A stretch of DNA of 64,000 bases, from the NCBI GenBank assembly GCA_016286165.1, contig JAEESE010000002.1:62001-126000 (forward strand), in the 5' to 3' direction. Under the pieces are notes generated by a model. It did not search any database and was not told where the DNA came from. It saw only the letters and a list, made by a program, of their open reading frames with translations. The position numbers were made by a program, and so were the translations under genes. Source of the stretch: Bacteroidaceae bacterium. Its GTDB lineage: Bacteria > Bacteroidota > Bacteroidia > Bacteroidales > Bacteroidaceae. This document shows positions 1 through 10,050 of this stretch, piece by piece. Numbering within the stretch: position 1 is the stretch's first letter; each line of letters starts with the position of its first letter.

Positions 1-1673
1 TTATCACATCAGACATTGACGAACGAGGCATTCTCACCGTGGCAGTGCATCCCACAAAAGGTTCCTTTGCCGGTTTCGAGCCTGTGAAGAGCACCGAGTT
101 CATCATAAACCTGCAAGAGCGGCCCAAGAAGATAGAGCTGAAGATGAACGGCAAGAAGATGAAGCTCGACGAAGCCCAAACCCTGGACGACTTCATGGAG
201 AACACCAACGTCTTCTTCTACGACCCTGCACCGCAACTCAACCTGTGGGCTACGCCCAACAGCGAGATGTCACGCATGAATATCATTCATTCGCCACGCC
301 TATACGTATGCGCTGCTGATGCCGATATCACCGCCACTAAGGTAGAGGTAATCATCGACGGCTACACGTTCAACACTGCCGACCCGCTATTGCGTCACAG
401 CGGAGTACTCGGGCAGCCCGAGCTGCAGACCGACGACTTCGAAGACGGAGCCATCTCACCATCGGCCTACGAATTGCCTCTAAAATGGTCTGACGTGGAA
501 GGTGCCGACTACTACGAGATAGAGCACGACGGGCGTCTATACTCAAATATCACTGCCACTTCATTCACTCTCGGCGACCTTAAACCCGAGACGAACTACG
601 AGGTGCGCGTCCGAGCTGTGAACAAAGACGGCCAAGGCGCATGGACACGCGAGAAGTTCCGCACATCGCCAGACCCGCTCCGCTACGCTATCCGAGGCAT
701 AACGGCCGAGTGCAGCATACCAGACCAACGCGGACAGGGTATCAGCCACCTCTTCGATTTTGACGAGACCACGACCTGGCACACAGCTTGGGACCAGCCG
801 AATGCCACTCCGTTCGATATCATTCTCGACCTGCACCTCATAACACAGATCGACAGCCTACGCTACATTCCACGCCAGGACCACGGCAACGGCACCATCT
901 CACGCTGCAGCGTGGAATACAGCCTCGACAAGCAACAGTGGAGCAAGGCAATGGACAATGGGCAGTGGATAACCAAGGAGGCCCCGTTGCGCTACCTCCG
1001 CCTGCACGTTGAGGAATCCCGTGGCGGTTTCGGTAGCGGCCAGCAGATATACGTCTTCCGCAACCCTGATGCCGAGCCGATGATTCCCGGTGATATAAAC
1101 CACGACAACCGAATCGACGAGAACGACCTCATCGGATTCACCAACTACACTGGACTGCGTCAAGGCGATGGCGACTTCGAAGGCTATATCAGCCGCGTCG
1201 ACCTAAACCGCAACGGACTTATCGACGCTTACGACATCTCAGCTGCAGCAATAGAACTTGAGAGTGGTGTTAGCAGCCGTCGTGCGCCTTCCGTAGCAGG
1301 CGAGATAACCTTCTCGACCGACAAGGCTCAAGTGGCAGCTGGCGACATAGTCACCATCACCGTCAAAGGTAAGACGCTCCAAAGTGTCAATGCCCTCAGT
1401 TTCGCAATACCTTACGATGCCACTCAATGGGAATACCTCGGCATCGACCCGGTGGGCATGAAGGAGATGCGCAGCCTCACCAACGACCGTTTGCACTCCA
1501 ACGGACAGAAGGTCCTCTACCCCACTTTCGTCAACTGCGGCGAACATCCCTATCTCGATGCTGATGCCACCCTGATGATCATTCGCTTCCGTGCTAAGCA
1601 GCGCGGGCGCGTCAACTTGAAGCCGCAGGACGGAATCCTCGTAGACAAATACCTCAACACAATCAATTTTTGA
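1..1673 (+). CDS. Secreted glycoside hydrolase, 3' part (possibly GH31) with discoidin-, dockerin- and cohesin-like modules
   Basis: The frame is open from base 3, so the N-terminus and probably the catalytic domain lie outside the window; an internal GTG at 39 is not a credible start. In order, the visible part has a beta-rich region like the C-terminal domains of GH31-type enzymes, a fibronectin type III-like module (residues about 150-215, 'TNYEVRVRAVNKDGQG'), a discoidin (F5/8 type C) module (about 225-345), a dockerin-like segment with two calcium-loop motifs (GDINHDNRIDENDL and VDLNRNGLIDAYD), and a final cohesin-like beta domain of about 110 residues. The catalytic family is inferred only from the C-terminal architecture and could be wrong. 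There is no C-terminal sorting tail like that of the other secreted proteins here. The stop lies 55 bp before radA. Confidence 0.55.
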   Translation, partial: ITSDIDERGILTVAVHPTKGSFAGFEPVKSTEFIINLQERPKKIELKMNGKKMKLDEAQTLDDFMENTNVFFYDPAPQLNLWATPNSEMSRMNIIHSPRLYVCAADADITATKVEVIIDGYTFNTADPLLRHSGVLGQPELQTDDFEDGAISPSAYELPLKWSDVEGADYYEIEHDGRLYSNITATSFTLGDLKPETNYEVRVRAVNKDGQGAWTREKFRTSPDPLRYAIRGITAECSIPDQRGQGISHLFDFDETTTWHTAWDQPNATPFDIILDLHLITQIDSLRYIPRQDHGNGTISRCSVEYSLDKQQWSKAMDNGQWITKEAPLRYLRLHVEESRGGFGSGQQIYVFRNPDAEPMIPGDINHDNRIDENDLIGFTNYTGLRQGDGDFEGYISRVDLNRNGLIDAYDISAAAIELESGVSSRRAPSVAGEITFSTDKAQVAAGDIVTITVKGKTLQSVNALSFAIPYDATQWEYLGIDPVGMKEMRSLTNDRLHSNGQKVLYPTFVNCGEHPYLDADATLMIIRFRAKQRGRVNLKPQDGILVDKYLNTINF

Positions 1674-1728
1674 ACACACCAACCTACAACCTTCAAACTC
1701 TAAACAATCGGCACTCAAGCCGTGACCT

Positions 1729-3183
1729 ATGGCCAAGGACAAGATAATGTACGTCTGCGACAACTGCGGACAGGAAAGCGCAAAATGGATTGGGAAATGC
1801 CCAGCTTGTGGGCAATGGAACACCTTCAAGGAGATCCGCGTTGGGAAACCGTCGAGTCCGGCGTCCCCAAGCAAACTATCAGCACTCAACGCCCAGCTCT
1901 CAAGCCCCATGCCTCTATCCCAGATTCGTGCTGAGGAAGAGCCGCGCATGGATCTGCACGACGATGAGCTCAACCGAGTGCTCGGCGGAGGTCTCGTGCC
2001 CGGCAGCCTCGTGCTCTTGGGCGGCGAGCCCGGTATTGGTAAATCTACACTCGTGTTGCAGACCATACTGCGCCTTACCGACAAAAAGGTGCTCTACGTC
2101 AGCGGCGAGGAGAGTGCCCGTCAGCTAAAGCTCAGGGCGGATAGGTTAGCCCCCATTAGCTCTAAAGTAGATGGTCAGCCTGGCCAAGACAATGAGTCAA
2201 CCACCGCAGGGGCTGGTCTCTTGGTGGTTTGCGACACCTCACTCGAGAACATCTTCCAGCACATCGAGGCGGAGCACCCCGACCTTGTCATCATCGATTC
2301 CATCCAGACCATCTCCACTGAAGCCGTAGAGTCGTCGCCCGGCAGCCTTTCGCAGATACGCGAATGCGCCGCAGCACTACTCAAATATGTCAAAGGAGGC
2401 GGTTCGCCCCTCCCCTCTGGAGTGGGCTTCCCGCCCTCAATCATCCTCATCGGCCATATCACCAAGGAAGGTACCTTGGCAGGCCCTAAAGTGCTTGAAC
2501 ATATCGTCGACACCGTGCTCCAGTTCGAGGGCGACCAGCACTATCTCTACCGAATCCTGCGTTCACAGAAGAATCGCTTCGGTTCCACGTCTGAACTCGG
2601 TATATATGAAATGAGGCAAAACGGTCTGCGCCCTGTCGACAATCCATCCGAACTCCTCCTCACCGACAATCAGGACGGCCTCTCGGGCATAGCCATCGCA
2701 GCCGCCATCGAGGGCGTGCGACCATTCCTCATCGAGACACAGGCCCTCGTAAGCACGGCGGCTTACGGCACAGCCCAACGCTCTGCCAACGGCTTTGACT
2801 ACCGCCGCCTCAACATGCTCCTTGCCGTACTTGAGAAGCGTGTAGGTTTCAAGCTTGCTCAAAAGGACGTCTTCCTAAATATCGCCGGCGGACTGCGCGT
2901 CACAGACCCCGCCATCGACCTTGGCGTTATTGCCGCTATCCTCTCGTCTAACGTCGACACTGCCATCGATGGTGACACAGCCCTGACGGGCGAAGTAGGC
3001 CTCTCAGGCGAGATACGCCCCGTGAGCCGTATAGAGCAGCGCATTGCCGAGGCACAGAAGCTCGGTTTCCGCCGCATCATCATCCCTGCGGCAAACCTCA
3101 AGGCCATCAATCCCCACGACTATCAGATTGAAGTCGTTCCCTGCCGCCGAGTTGAAGATGCCTTCCGCGCACTGTTCGGATAA
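1729..3183 (+). CDS. radA: DNA repair protein RadA (Sms)
   Basis: RadA is a RecA-like ATPase that promotes branch migration during recombinational repair in the cytoplasm. The 484-residue product has the N-terminal C4 zinc finger (C10, C13, C24, C27), a Walker A motif GGEPGIGKST near residue 97, the RadA-specific KNRFG motif near 280 and the C-terminal Lon-like domain. It is longer than the usual ~455 residues because of two low-complexity insertions: about 20 residues after 'LRADRLAP' and about 12 after 'LLKYVK' (rich in G, S and P). The start at 1729 is the only ATG that keeps the zinc finger close to the N-terminus. A strong hairpin follows the stop. Confidence 0.97.
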   Translation: MAKDKIMYVCDNCGQESAKWIGKCPACGQWNTFKEIRVGKPSSPASPSKLSALNAQLSSPMPLSQIRAEEEPRMDLHDDELNRVLGGGLVPGSLVLLGGEPGIGKSTLVLQTILRLTDKKVLYVSGEESARQLKLRADRLAPISSKVDGQPGQDNESTTAGAGLLVVCDTSLENIFQHIEAEHPDLVIIDSIQTISTEAVESSPGSLSQIRECAAALLKYVKGGGSPLPSGVGFPPSIILIGHITKEGTLAGPKVLEHIVDTVLQFEGDQHYLYRILRSQKNRFGSTSELGIYEMRQNGLRPVDNPSELLLTDNQDGLSGIAIAAAIEGVRPFLIETQALVSTAAYGTAQRSANGFDYRRLNMLLAVLEKRVGFKLAQKDVFLNIAGGLRVTDPAIDLGVIAAILSSNVDTAIDGDTALTGEVGLSGEIRPVSRIEQRIAEAQKLGFRRIIIPAANLKAINPHDYQIEVVPCRRVEDAFRALFG

Positions 3184-3200
3184 ACCATCTTAACATAAAG

Positions 3201-3245
3201 AAGCCCTGCAACCGAATCGCCCTATTCAGTTGCAGGGCTTTATTA
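3201..3245 (+). terminator. Intrinsic terminator after radA
   Basis: The inverted repeat GCCCTGCAACCGAAT / ATTCAGTTGCAGGGC (3203-3217 and 3224-3238, one mismatch, 6-nt loop) is followed by a short T-rich stretch. It lies 20 bp after the radA stop and could also serve the converging minus-strand dockerin remnant. Confidence 0.8.
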
Positions 3246-3257
3246 GTCTGGCCTTAC

Positions 3258-3464
3258 TTATGGGTTCTTTCCCAATATGATGTTCACAAGAGCAGTGACA
3301 TCGGCTATTGTTACTGAGCCATCGCCGTTGATATCTGCAGCACTACTGCTGACGGCGCCAGGCTTGCCGAGGATTATGTTAACGAGTGCAGTGACATCAG
3401 CTAAGGCAGACCTCTTCTGCGGAGGACGGACAAATAGGGGGCTCCCATCATTTACTCCAGTCAT
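3258..3464 (-). pseudogene. Orphan dockerin-type repeat pair, probable gene remnant
   Basis: The 68 residues readable from an ATG at 3464 hold two dockerin-like units. The second is intact (ADINGDGSVTIADVTALV). The first has lost its calcium-loop half and keeps only ADVTALVNIILGK. The segment closely resembles the dockerin pair ending the M60-sialidase at 43766. Its start overlaps the end of the upstream 61-residue peptide gene in another frame, and it has no signal peptide or partner domain. I read it as the tail of a lost or frameshifted secreted protein; a translationally coupled mini-protein is possible but less likely. Confidence 0.5.
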
Positions 3465-3633
3465 CAGCCCAAACATCGCCTCCGCGACCGCGTCCCTTGA
3501 CATAGTTACCTTCATCGTCACCCACTGGCGGCTTAGTTGGGTCAATATCAATCTGCGTTTCGCTATCAGCAATAATTGTTGTCGTGTCAACTTGCCAAAG
3601 GGCAACTTCCGGTGTTTGATATATCTTTTTCAT
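3448..3633 (-). CDS. Short KxYxxP-type peptide of unknown function
   Basis: This 61-residue protein starts MKKIYQTPEVALWQ and ends in a tryptophan/aspartate-rich tail, WADDWSK. There is no signal peptide. It resembles the 56-residue product at 23679-23849 (MQKTYVRPELIVQ, ending NIWGDTLFDGE). Both have a K-x-Y-x-x-P-E start, a hydrophobic patch followed by S near residue 24 (IIADS, FIAVS), a variable acidic/glycine middle and a W..D tail. Short proteins of this style are common beside secreted-protein genes in Prevotella-like genomes; their function is not known to me. It lies 77 bp downstream of the BspA-like gene and is probably co-transcribed with it. Confidence 0.6.
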   Translation of the reverse strand: MKKIYQTPEVALWQVDTTTIIADSETQIDIDPTKPPVGDDEGNYVKGRGRGGDVWADDWSK

Positions 3634-3710
3634 AATGTTTATCCTTTTTGAAATTGTCTATCGGCTCCCCCTCTCCCCTTCCATGGGGAGGGGGCCTGGA
3701 GTCGAGTTTA

Positions 3711-6700
3711 TTACTTTACAATTACCTTTTTACCGTTGATGATATTAACGCCTTTCTGGACCTTGTTCAGGCGGCGGCCGCTGAGGTCGTAGATGACTGC
3801 GTCGTCAATCTTACCTCTACTATCTTCAACATCAGTGATTGCAGTAGGTTCATCATCGTTGAATACGATAGCAAAGCCCTTAATATTACCACTAGAACTG
3901 CTAACTTTCTCCGTTTCAATTTGCAGATAAGCCTTACCAGCCTCTATCCGACGGCCATTTTGACTTGATGTTGTAAAGCGATAGAAACCAAGGTAATCGT
4001 CTCCAGGTTGCTTAGAAAGGACAAAGTTGGTATAGTTCTGAGGCGTGGCCTTACCATCCTTACTAAATCCATCTGAGGTCGGTTGGATATAAGTATCCTC
4101 TGTACAGCCGACAAGCATATTCACAGCACTAATATTTGTAGGCTCAACAGGAACACGATATGTGCCTTCATTACCATATACCAACAAGCCTGTTCCTTCA
4201 TACACTTTATTAACTCGTGTAAGTGTCAACTGATTAGTGTCGGGATCAAAGCATGATACAATGTAAGCTTTCAGGCCTGCAACATTCGTGAAGTCAAGAG
4301 GTTGAGCGCTGCAGAATGTTGCCATACCATACTGACCGATAGTAACGGGAACTGTAGGAGCACCCTCCATCTCTACTATTCTTTCTCCATCACCGAAGTA
4401 CTGAGCCCATGCGCTATTGTCATAAGCAGACTTTGTGCCATAAGGCACGTGGAGGGTGGAATTAACCCAATAGCTAAATGCGTCGGACTCAATTCCAGGT
4501 ACTGTAGTTGCATACAAATAAACATCTTTGAGATTATTGTTCACAATGAATGCATATCTGGCGAGGGCCACTGTTGAGCTGGGCAGGTAAATGGTCTGCA
4601 GTTTGTCATTATATGCAACAGCAGGATTTCCAGAACCACTACCGATATACGGGATGCCCTCAGAGATAGTTAGGGTTCTTAATCCAGACATCTCGCACAG
4701 CGCTCTATCGCAAATGCCAATGACATTGTACTCCTGACCGTTTCCGTTTGTCACCTTGGCAGGCACGGTGAGGCTGCCGTCCCAATTTGCAGGAGTGGAG
4801 ACGACGGCGCTGCCTTGGCCTGAACCAAGCATAACCCACGGCTCGTCATCAGGGCCATCAGTGAAATAGTACTTCAGAACAACGCCTTCAGGTGTCGGAG
4901 CGGTGAATGGCTTCTGCGACATACCAAGAATTTGAGAGAAGAAACTGCTCCAAGCCGACTCGTAGTAAGCTTCAACGCAATCATCCGGCACAAACAGTAC
5001 AGCGGAACTACAAGTGAAAGCATCATTCCCAAGACTCGGAACAATCGGGTCTCCTGTATTATACAGATATACTTCGCCAAGCCTGTTACAATATTTGAAG
5101 GCGAAGTTATCGATTATGTTGATGGTACTTGGGAGAGATACTGTGGTCAGATCAGTGCATCCATAAAATGCACCATACCAGTAATACTGTACCGTACCTG
5201 TACCAACATAATTGACACCTTCTTCAATAGTAAGAGATTTCATTTCACTCATATTGCGGAATGCATAATCAGCTATGCCCGCAACATTGTATGTGTTGCC
5301 ACCGGCATCGGTCACCGTTGTTGAAATGGTAAGCGTGCCATCCCAGTTCTTGGGAGTAGAAACTACACACTCGGTTTCTCCAGTACCCACTTGCACATAA
5401 GTTGTGTTGTTTTCCGTACCCAGCACCACAAACGTCAGCATGACGTTTTCTGGTGTCTTGGCTGAGAATACGTAACCTTCGCCGCCGATGGGCTGGATGT
5501 CGAAGTATTCATTCCATGCTGAACTCTGATAAGCCACTACTGCATCTACGGGCACATAGAGAATCATACCATCTTTGCCGCCAGCACCTGTGAAGGGAGT
5601 GTAAGTCTCTCCCTCTTCTTCGTAAGTCTGGGTGTCAAGAACAGGAGGCGTAGTTGCATAGCAGATTACCGTTGACAAGCTTCCACATTCGCCAAATGCC
5701 ATCACGCCGATACTTTCCACGCTGGCAGGAATGCTAACGGAGTTCAGGTTATTGCATTCATAGAAAGCACCAGAACTGATACTCCTCACGGCATAGCCGT
5801 TCGCCTCAGACGGGATGGTAACGGCACCATCTGTGTATTGATCAACGGCTTGTATGAGGAGTTCCATCTCTTCATTGTAATAACCCACCTGGCATTCCTT
5901 GGGATTTTCATTAGTGACTGTGAACTTCATCTTTATGCCTTCGTCTGTTGTGGCGATGAAGTAGTCGCAGCCAAACTTAAGGTACTTGGCAAATTCTAGA
6001 ACCCAGCTGTCTTCATCATCCGGAGTGTTGGTCATCCAGAATTCATATGAGCCCTTACAATCTGGGTATTCCAAATACTCGGGATCAAAAGAGAAGTAGT
6101 CTGGACCTTCAACTGTAGTGTAATCTGCTTCATACGTGCTTTGGTCTGTTTCCTGCAGATAAACATTCTGGAAGTAGCCTGGATAGCCATAACTTCCTTG
6201 TGCTCCCCAAAGGGCAGCGGTGCCGCCATTCAACGTCAAGCCGGAAGCTTCGAAGATATTAAGCCAACCAGGATTTTGAATATAGATATTGCCGCTTGAA
6301 TCCCAATTATCCACGGGAGTTACTTTCTTCGGTCCGTTCTTGGCCTTACGGCGCGGAGCCTGGCGCTTCACAGTTGGGGCTACAGGTCCCTCTCCGCTTG
6401 TCTCATAAAAGCCGAATTCAAGCCCATATTTCTGACCGGTGACGGTGACATCGCAGTCTTGCACGTTGCAACTACCTTGATATACATATACGCCATCACC
6501 ACCCGTTGTACTGTTCGTAATGGTAAGTGTGGGCAGGTTAGAACCATTACCAGCTGTCCGACGGCGCGAAGCCTTCTTCATTTCACCTCCGCCAGGATAA
6601 GAACCCCCTTGGTCCGTTGGAACATCATCGCTGAGGAAGATGAGAGAGGTCTGGCTCAGGTCAACCCCCTTGTTCGTACCTATGGAGATGGCAGCTGAGG

Positions 6701-9700
6701 CGTTGGTAGCCGTAATGCTGTTCGTGCCCTTCACGCGGATATAGAATTTCTCGAAGCTGTTCACTTCAATGGCAGGGCCGCCAATATAATTGATGGTTGC
6801 ACCGTTGAGTGTCAGGACAGGCACACCATACTGATAAAGATACTCATCTTCCTCGTATCCCCCCTTAGTATCCGTTTTACTGAGGCTCTTCTTAATCGGT
6901 CCTTCATACTCCCATGAAAGCACTGCCGTTCCATCACCAAAGATGTCTGCATTACGCTTATATTCCACGCCGGCAATGACGATGGGCCTCGGTTTCTCTA
7001 CGACATTCTTGAAGTAGTGAACCCAGCTGGCGTATGCAGCGGAGCAGTCATCGGGGACAAAGAGCGTGCAGCCACCTTCCTCGACAAATTCATAGCCGAA
7101 CGGGGCAGGATACTCATCATCGAGATCGTCGCCTGTAATGAGTGTGGGAGCCGTTTCGCTATTCACATACAACTCATCGAACCAACAATCACCATTGAAT
7201 GCCTTATAGCCAATAGTTGTTATTGAGGAAGGAAGAATTATCTTATTCTTTCTTTCATAATTATATGGATTAGAATACGGAATAACCGCAAAGGCATAGG
7301 CTCCAAGAGTAGTCACAGTATAAGTGTCATTCTTAAACTCTACACTTCCTGGGATTGTGACTTCAGAAGGACAATCATCGTATTGTTCGAAAATGCAAGG
7401 ATAAGCATCATTCTCACCAGGTTGATTGGTGTTATTGTAATCGCGGATACCCATCTGCACAGTAGCGGGCGTGTCACCATCAGCGGCGGTCAAGATCTTG
7501 AAGGGAATATACTTCTCACAATCATCGCCCAACTCAACATATACCCAGAAGATGTCACCCGGAAGCCATTCATTCTCGTGCCCCACCTCCTTAATAAATT
7601 GGAACCACTCGCTCCAGGCGGAATTCTGATAGGCAGCCTTGCTACCCTCGGGAACCACAAGTATGCAATTACCAGTGTTGGCATCATAGAAGGCATAGTC
7701 ATCAATGGTGGTATTAGGCGTAGCTGAAGCCAGATAAAGACGCTCGAGAGAGCTGCAATACGACAACGCATAATTCTGTATCTCCGTAATGGTCGCAGGC
7801 AAGTTGATGCGAGTGACATTGTTGCAATAATTGAATGCGTAGCCACCAAGGGTAGTTACATTGAAGGAATAGGTATTGTCGCCCGACGTATATGTAACTG
7901 TTTCAGGGACGGTTATCTCACCTGACGCAGACGAGCCGTAGGCTGGTTGGTTATAGCTGCCTGTTCCCAACATCACAGTGCCAGGTATGTCACCCTCAGG
8001 CGAAGTAAGAATCGTGTATGGAATGTCATTACATGTGATAACCTGACCGGGCATCGGCAAACCGATGATGCTTGTGAAGTATTGACCATAGTTCGTAGCA
8101 TAGCTTGACTCGCTACCCATTGGCACCTTCAGCGTTACTGTCTCTCCCGCGGCGGGAGTGCGGAAAACCGAAGTATTAGTCTGGGGGGGCGTCTCGCGCT
8201 GGATGGTTACATCGTTCAATAATGGGCAATTGTCAAAAGCATTACTACCAAGCGAAGTTACATTACTCGGGATGGTAATCGATGTCAGCACAAGACAATC
8301 CCGGAAAGCATCTGGGCTTATGGAACTTAGGGTGCTTGGAAGGTTTACATCTTCGAGTCCCCAGCAGTCTTTAAAGGCTCCATTTCCGATTGAGGTAAAA
8401 CCTTCTGGTATCGTGATGGAAGTGAGTGCGGTACAGTTCTGGAACACACCGGTGTTCAAACTTGACATAGATGTAGGCAGGGTGATTGACGTTAAATTTT
8501 CGCACCCACTAAAAGCGTACGTGCCTATAGATTGGAGTCCGGTTGCGAACTCAACAGAAGTAAGGCCAACACAATGATAGAAAGCACTTACTCCGATGCT
8601 TGTAAGGGTACTGGGGAATACACCAGATGTCAGCGTGAGTGCCTGACAGTCATAGAAAGCATTTTGTCCGATAGTTGTGAGACCGTTTGGCAGGGTCAAA
8701 GATGTGAGCCCCGTGCAACCTTGAAAAGCACTTTCTTCGATGGACTTAACGGTAGAAGGAATATTGATTGTGGTCAGGCCGCGCATTCCTATGAAGGCAG
8801 AGGCACCTATCTTTGTGAGTCCTTCAGGGAGCACAATCTCAGCAACTTTAATGCCATCATCATCAAAACAAGATCTCAGCGTCTTATTAGATGAGGTATT
8901 CTCTATAATTGATGGAGAGTTAATGATTACCTTAGTCAAGTTCGGGCAGCCCACATCCTTTGAATTATCGCGATAGAAAAATGACCAAGAACCGATATAC
9001 GTTACCGTGGAAGGGATAGTGACCGTCTGGATGTCGGTGTTGTAAAGGAAGGGGCCTTGCCTAATTGAATCCTCGCCTTCAGGGATTACAAGATGTGTTA
9101 TCTTTTCTCCGTTCAGGTAGAGAGCCGTTTCATTCCCCGCCTCATAGCACTTTCGCAACGGGTGACAGTTATTCACAAAATTTATGTTATTCCATGCCAC
9201 GACGTCGTTGATATTGACCCTTGCCAGAGAAGTGCAGCCATCGAAAGGACTGCTAAGATTATTATTTGATGAATCTTTATTGGTAATTTTGGTTACTGAA
9301 GCTGGAATATCTATTGATGACAAAGAAGAGCAATTCTGAAATGCCCGTCCGTATATGGTAGTAACAGACGACGGTAGGGAGAAAGAAGTTAGGCTCGTGC
9401 AGTTCTGGAATGTGTATTCATTGATATAAGTCAGTAACGCATTTGAAGGAATGTTGACTGTCTCCAACTTTGAACAGCCCCTAAAGACATAGCTGCTCAT
9501 TGTGGCAATTGTGGCAGGCAACGTAACAGACGTTATTTTGGAACAGGCGTCAAAGGATTGATAGCCAACACTTGTGACTGTATAGGCGTAGGTCACTCCG
9601 TCTACATCGTGTGTCACAGTTTCGGGAATAGTCACCGAACCTTCGGTACCCGTGCTGATAGCACGGCTTCCAGAACTGCCTGTTCCTATTTGCACAGTTC

Positions 9701-9851
9701 CCGTTGTTCCATCCTCGGTTAGGACTTTATAGGTCACCGCCACACCCTCGGTTGTATTAGCTGTGAACGTGTCACCCACAGCCGCGTTAGCTGAAATCGC
9801 ACCTGCCATCCATGCGACGGCGAAGGCTAAAAAGTACTTAAAATGTTTCAT
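3711..9851 (-). CDS. Giant BspA-like leucine-rich repeat surface protein
   Basis: The 2046-residue protein has a signal peptide (MKHFKYFLAFAVAWMAGAISANA). Residues about 40-590 are a long run of BspA/LRR_5-type repeats (units such as 'IGxxAFxxCxxLTSxxIP'). Several shorter LRR_5 blocks follow, each opened by a beta segment containing a 'VQMGTG'-like motif. The middle (about 960-1180) holds a different, right-handed beta-helix-like region and two basic linkers (KKASRRR, RRKAKNGPKK). The C-terminus has the shared tail YDLSGRRLNKVQKGVN...NGKK. BspA-family proteins act as surface adhesins binding host matrix or other bacteria; that role is inferred from the family. A TAnnTTTG box lies 38 bp upstream of the start. 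Confidence 0.93.
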   Translation of the reverse strand: MKHFKYFLAFAVAWMAGAISANAAVGDTFTANTTEGVAVTYKVLTEDGTTGTVQIGTGSSGSRAISTGTEGSVTIPETVTHDVDGVTYAYTVTSVGYQSFDACSKITSVTLPATIATMSSYVFRGCSKLETVNIPSNALLTYINEYTFQNCTSLTSFSLPSSVTTIYGRAFQNCSSLSSIDIPASVTKITNKDSSNNNLSSPFDGCTSLARVNINDVVAWNNINFVNNCHPLRKCYEAGNETALYLNGEKITHLVIPEGEDSIRQGPFLYNTDIQTVTIPSTVTYIGSWSFFYRDNSKDVGCPNLTKVIINSPSIIENTSSNKTLRSCFDDDGIKVAEIVLPEGLTKIGASAFIGMRGLTTINIPSTVKSIEESAFQGCTGLTSLTLPNGLTTIGQNAFYDCQALTLTSGVFPSTLTSIGVSAFYHCVGLTSVEFATGLQSIGTYAFSGCENLTSITLPTSMSSLNTGVFQNCTALTSITIPEGFTSIGNGAFKDCWGLEDVNLPSTLSSISPDAFRDCLVLTSITIPSNVTSLGSNAFDNCPLLNDVTIQRETPPQTNTSVFRTPAAGETVTLKVPMGSESSYATNYGQYFTSIIGLPMPGQVITCNDIPYTILTSPEGDIPGTVMLGTGSYNQPAYGSSASGEITVPETVTYTSGDNTYSFNVTTLGGYAFNYCNNVTRINLPATITEIQNYALSYCSSLERLYLASATPNTTIDDYAFYDANTGNCILVVPEGSKAAYQNSAWSEWFQFIKEVGHENEWLPGDIFWVYVELGDDCEKYIPFKILTAADGDTPATVQMGIRDYNNTNQPGENDAYPCIFEQYDDCPSEVTIPGSVEFKNDTYTVTTLGAYAFAVIPYSNPYNYERKNKIILPSSITTIGYKAFNGDCWFDELYVNSETAPTLITGDDLDDEYPAPFGYEFVEEGGCTLFVPDDCSAAYASWVHYFKNVVEKPRPIVIAGVEYKRNADIFGDGTAVLSWEYEGPIKKSLSKTDTKGGYEEDEYLYQYGVPVLTLNGATINYIGGPAIEVNSFEKFYIRVKGTNSITATNASAAISIGTNKGVDLSQTSLIFLSDDVPTDQGGSYPGGGEMKKASRRRTAGNGSNLPTLTITNSTTGGDGVYVYQGSCNVQDCDVTVTGQKYGLEFGFYETSGEGPVAPTVKRQAPRRKAKNGPKKVTPVDNWDSSGNIYIQNPGWLNIFEASGLTLNGGTAALWGAQGSYGYPGYFQNVYLQETDQSTYEADYTTVEGPDYFSFDPEYLEYPDCKGSYEFWMTNTPDDEDSWVLEFAKYLKFGCDYFIATTDEGIKMKFTVTNENPKECQVGYYNEEMELLIQAVDQYTDGAVTIPSEANGYAVRSISSGAFYECNNLNSVSIPASVESIGVMAFGECGSLSTVICYATTPPVLDTQTYEEEGETYTPFTGAGGKDGMILYVPVDAVVAYQSSAWNEYFDIQPIGGEGYVFSAKTPENVMLTFVVLGTENNTTYVQVGTGETECVVSTPKNWDGTLTISTTVTDAGGNTYNVAGIADYAFRNMSEMKSLTIEEGVNYVGTGTVQYYWYGAFYGCTDLTTVSLPSTINIIDNFAFKYCNRLGEVYLYNTGDPIVPSLGNDAFTCSSAVLFVPDDCVEAYYESAWSSFFSQILGMSQKPFTAPTPEGVVLKYYFTDGPDDEPWVMLGSGQGSAVVSTPANWDGSLTVPAKVTNGNGQEYNVIGICDRALCEMSGLRTLTISEGIPYIGSGSGNPAVAYNDKLQTIYLPSSTVALARYAFIVNNNLKDVYLYATTVPGIESDAFSYWVNSTLHVPYGTKSAYDNSAWAQYFGDGERIVEMEGAPTVPVTIGQYGMATFCSAQPLDFTNVAGLKAYIVSCFDPDTNQLTLTRVNKVYEGTGLLVYGNEGTYRVPVEPTNISAVNMLVGCTEDTYIQPTSDGFSKDGKATPQNYTNFVLSKQPGDDYLGFYRFTTSSQNGRRIEAGKAYLQIETEKVSSSSGNIKGFAIVFNDDEPTAITDVEDSRGKIDDAVIYDLSGRRLNKVQKGVNIINGKKVIVK

Positions 9852-9888
9852 AGACGTGTTTTATTTGTTAATATTATATATTTGGTTA

Positions 9889-9896
9889 CAAAGTTA
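9889..9896 (-). promoter_or_regulatory. -7 promoter box for the BspA-like gene
   Basis: The minus strand reads TAACTTTG, a full match to the Bacteroidota -7 consensus TAnnTTTG, 38 bp before the start codon. Confidence 0.65.
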
Positions 9897-10050
9897 CTAA
9901 TTATATGTACAAGTTCGATAGATTTATCCTTAAAGGATGTTAATTAGAGCCGCTAGCATAATAATTAACCTTTTCTACACAATAATTGGTCAAAATAAGC
10001 ATGATAAGTATGTGTTTTTTCGCTGAAGAGGAGGGGGAGAGAAAAAAATA

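Noticed and set aside
1239-2084. 281-codon open frame on the minus strand
   Set aside because: It spans the end of the glycosidase and the start of radA antisense, with no family features.
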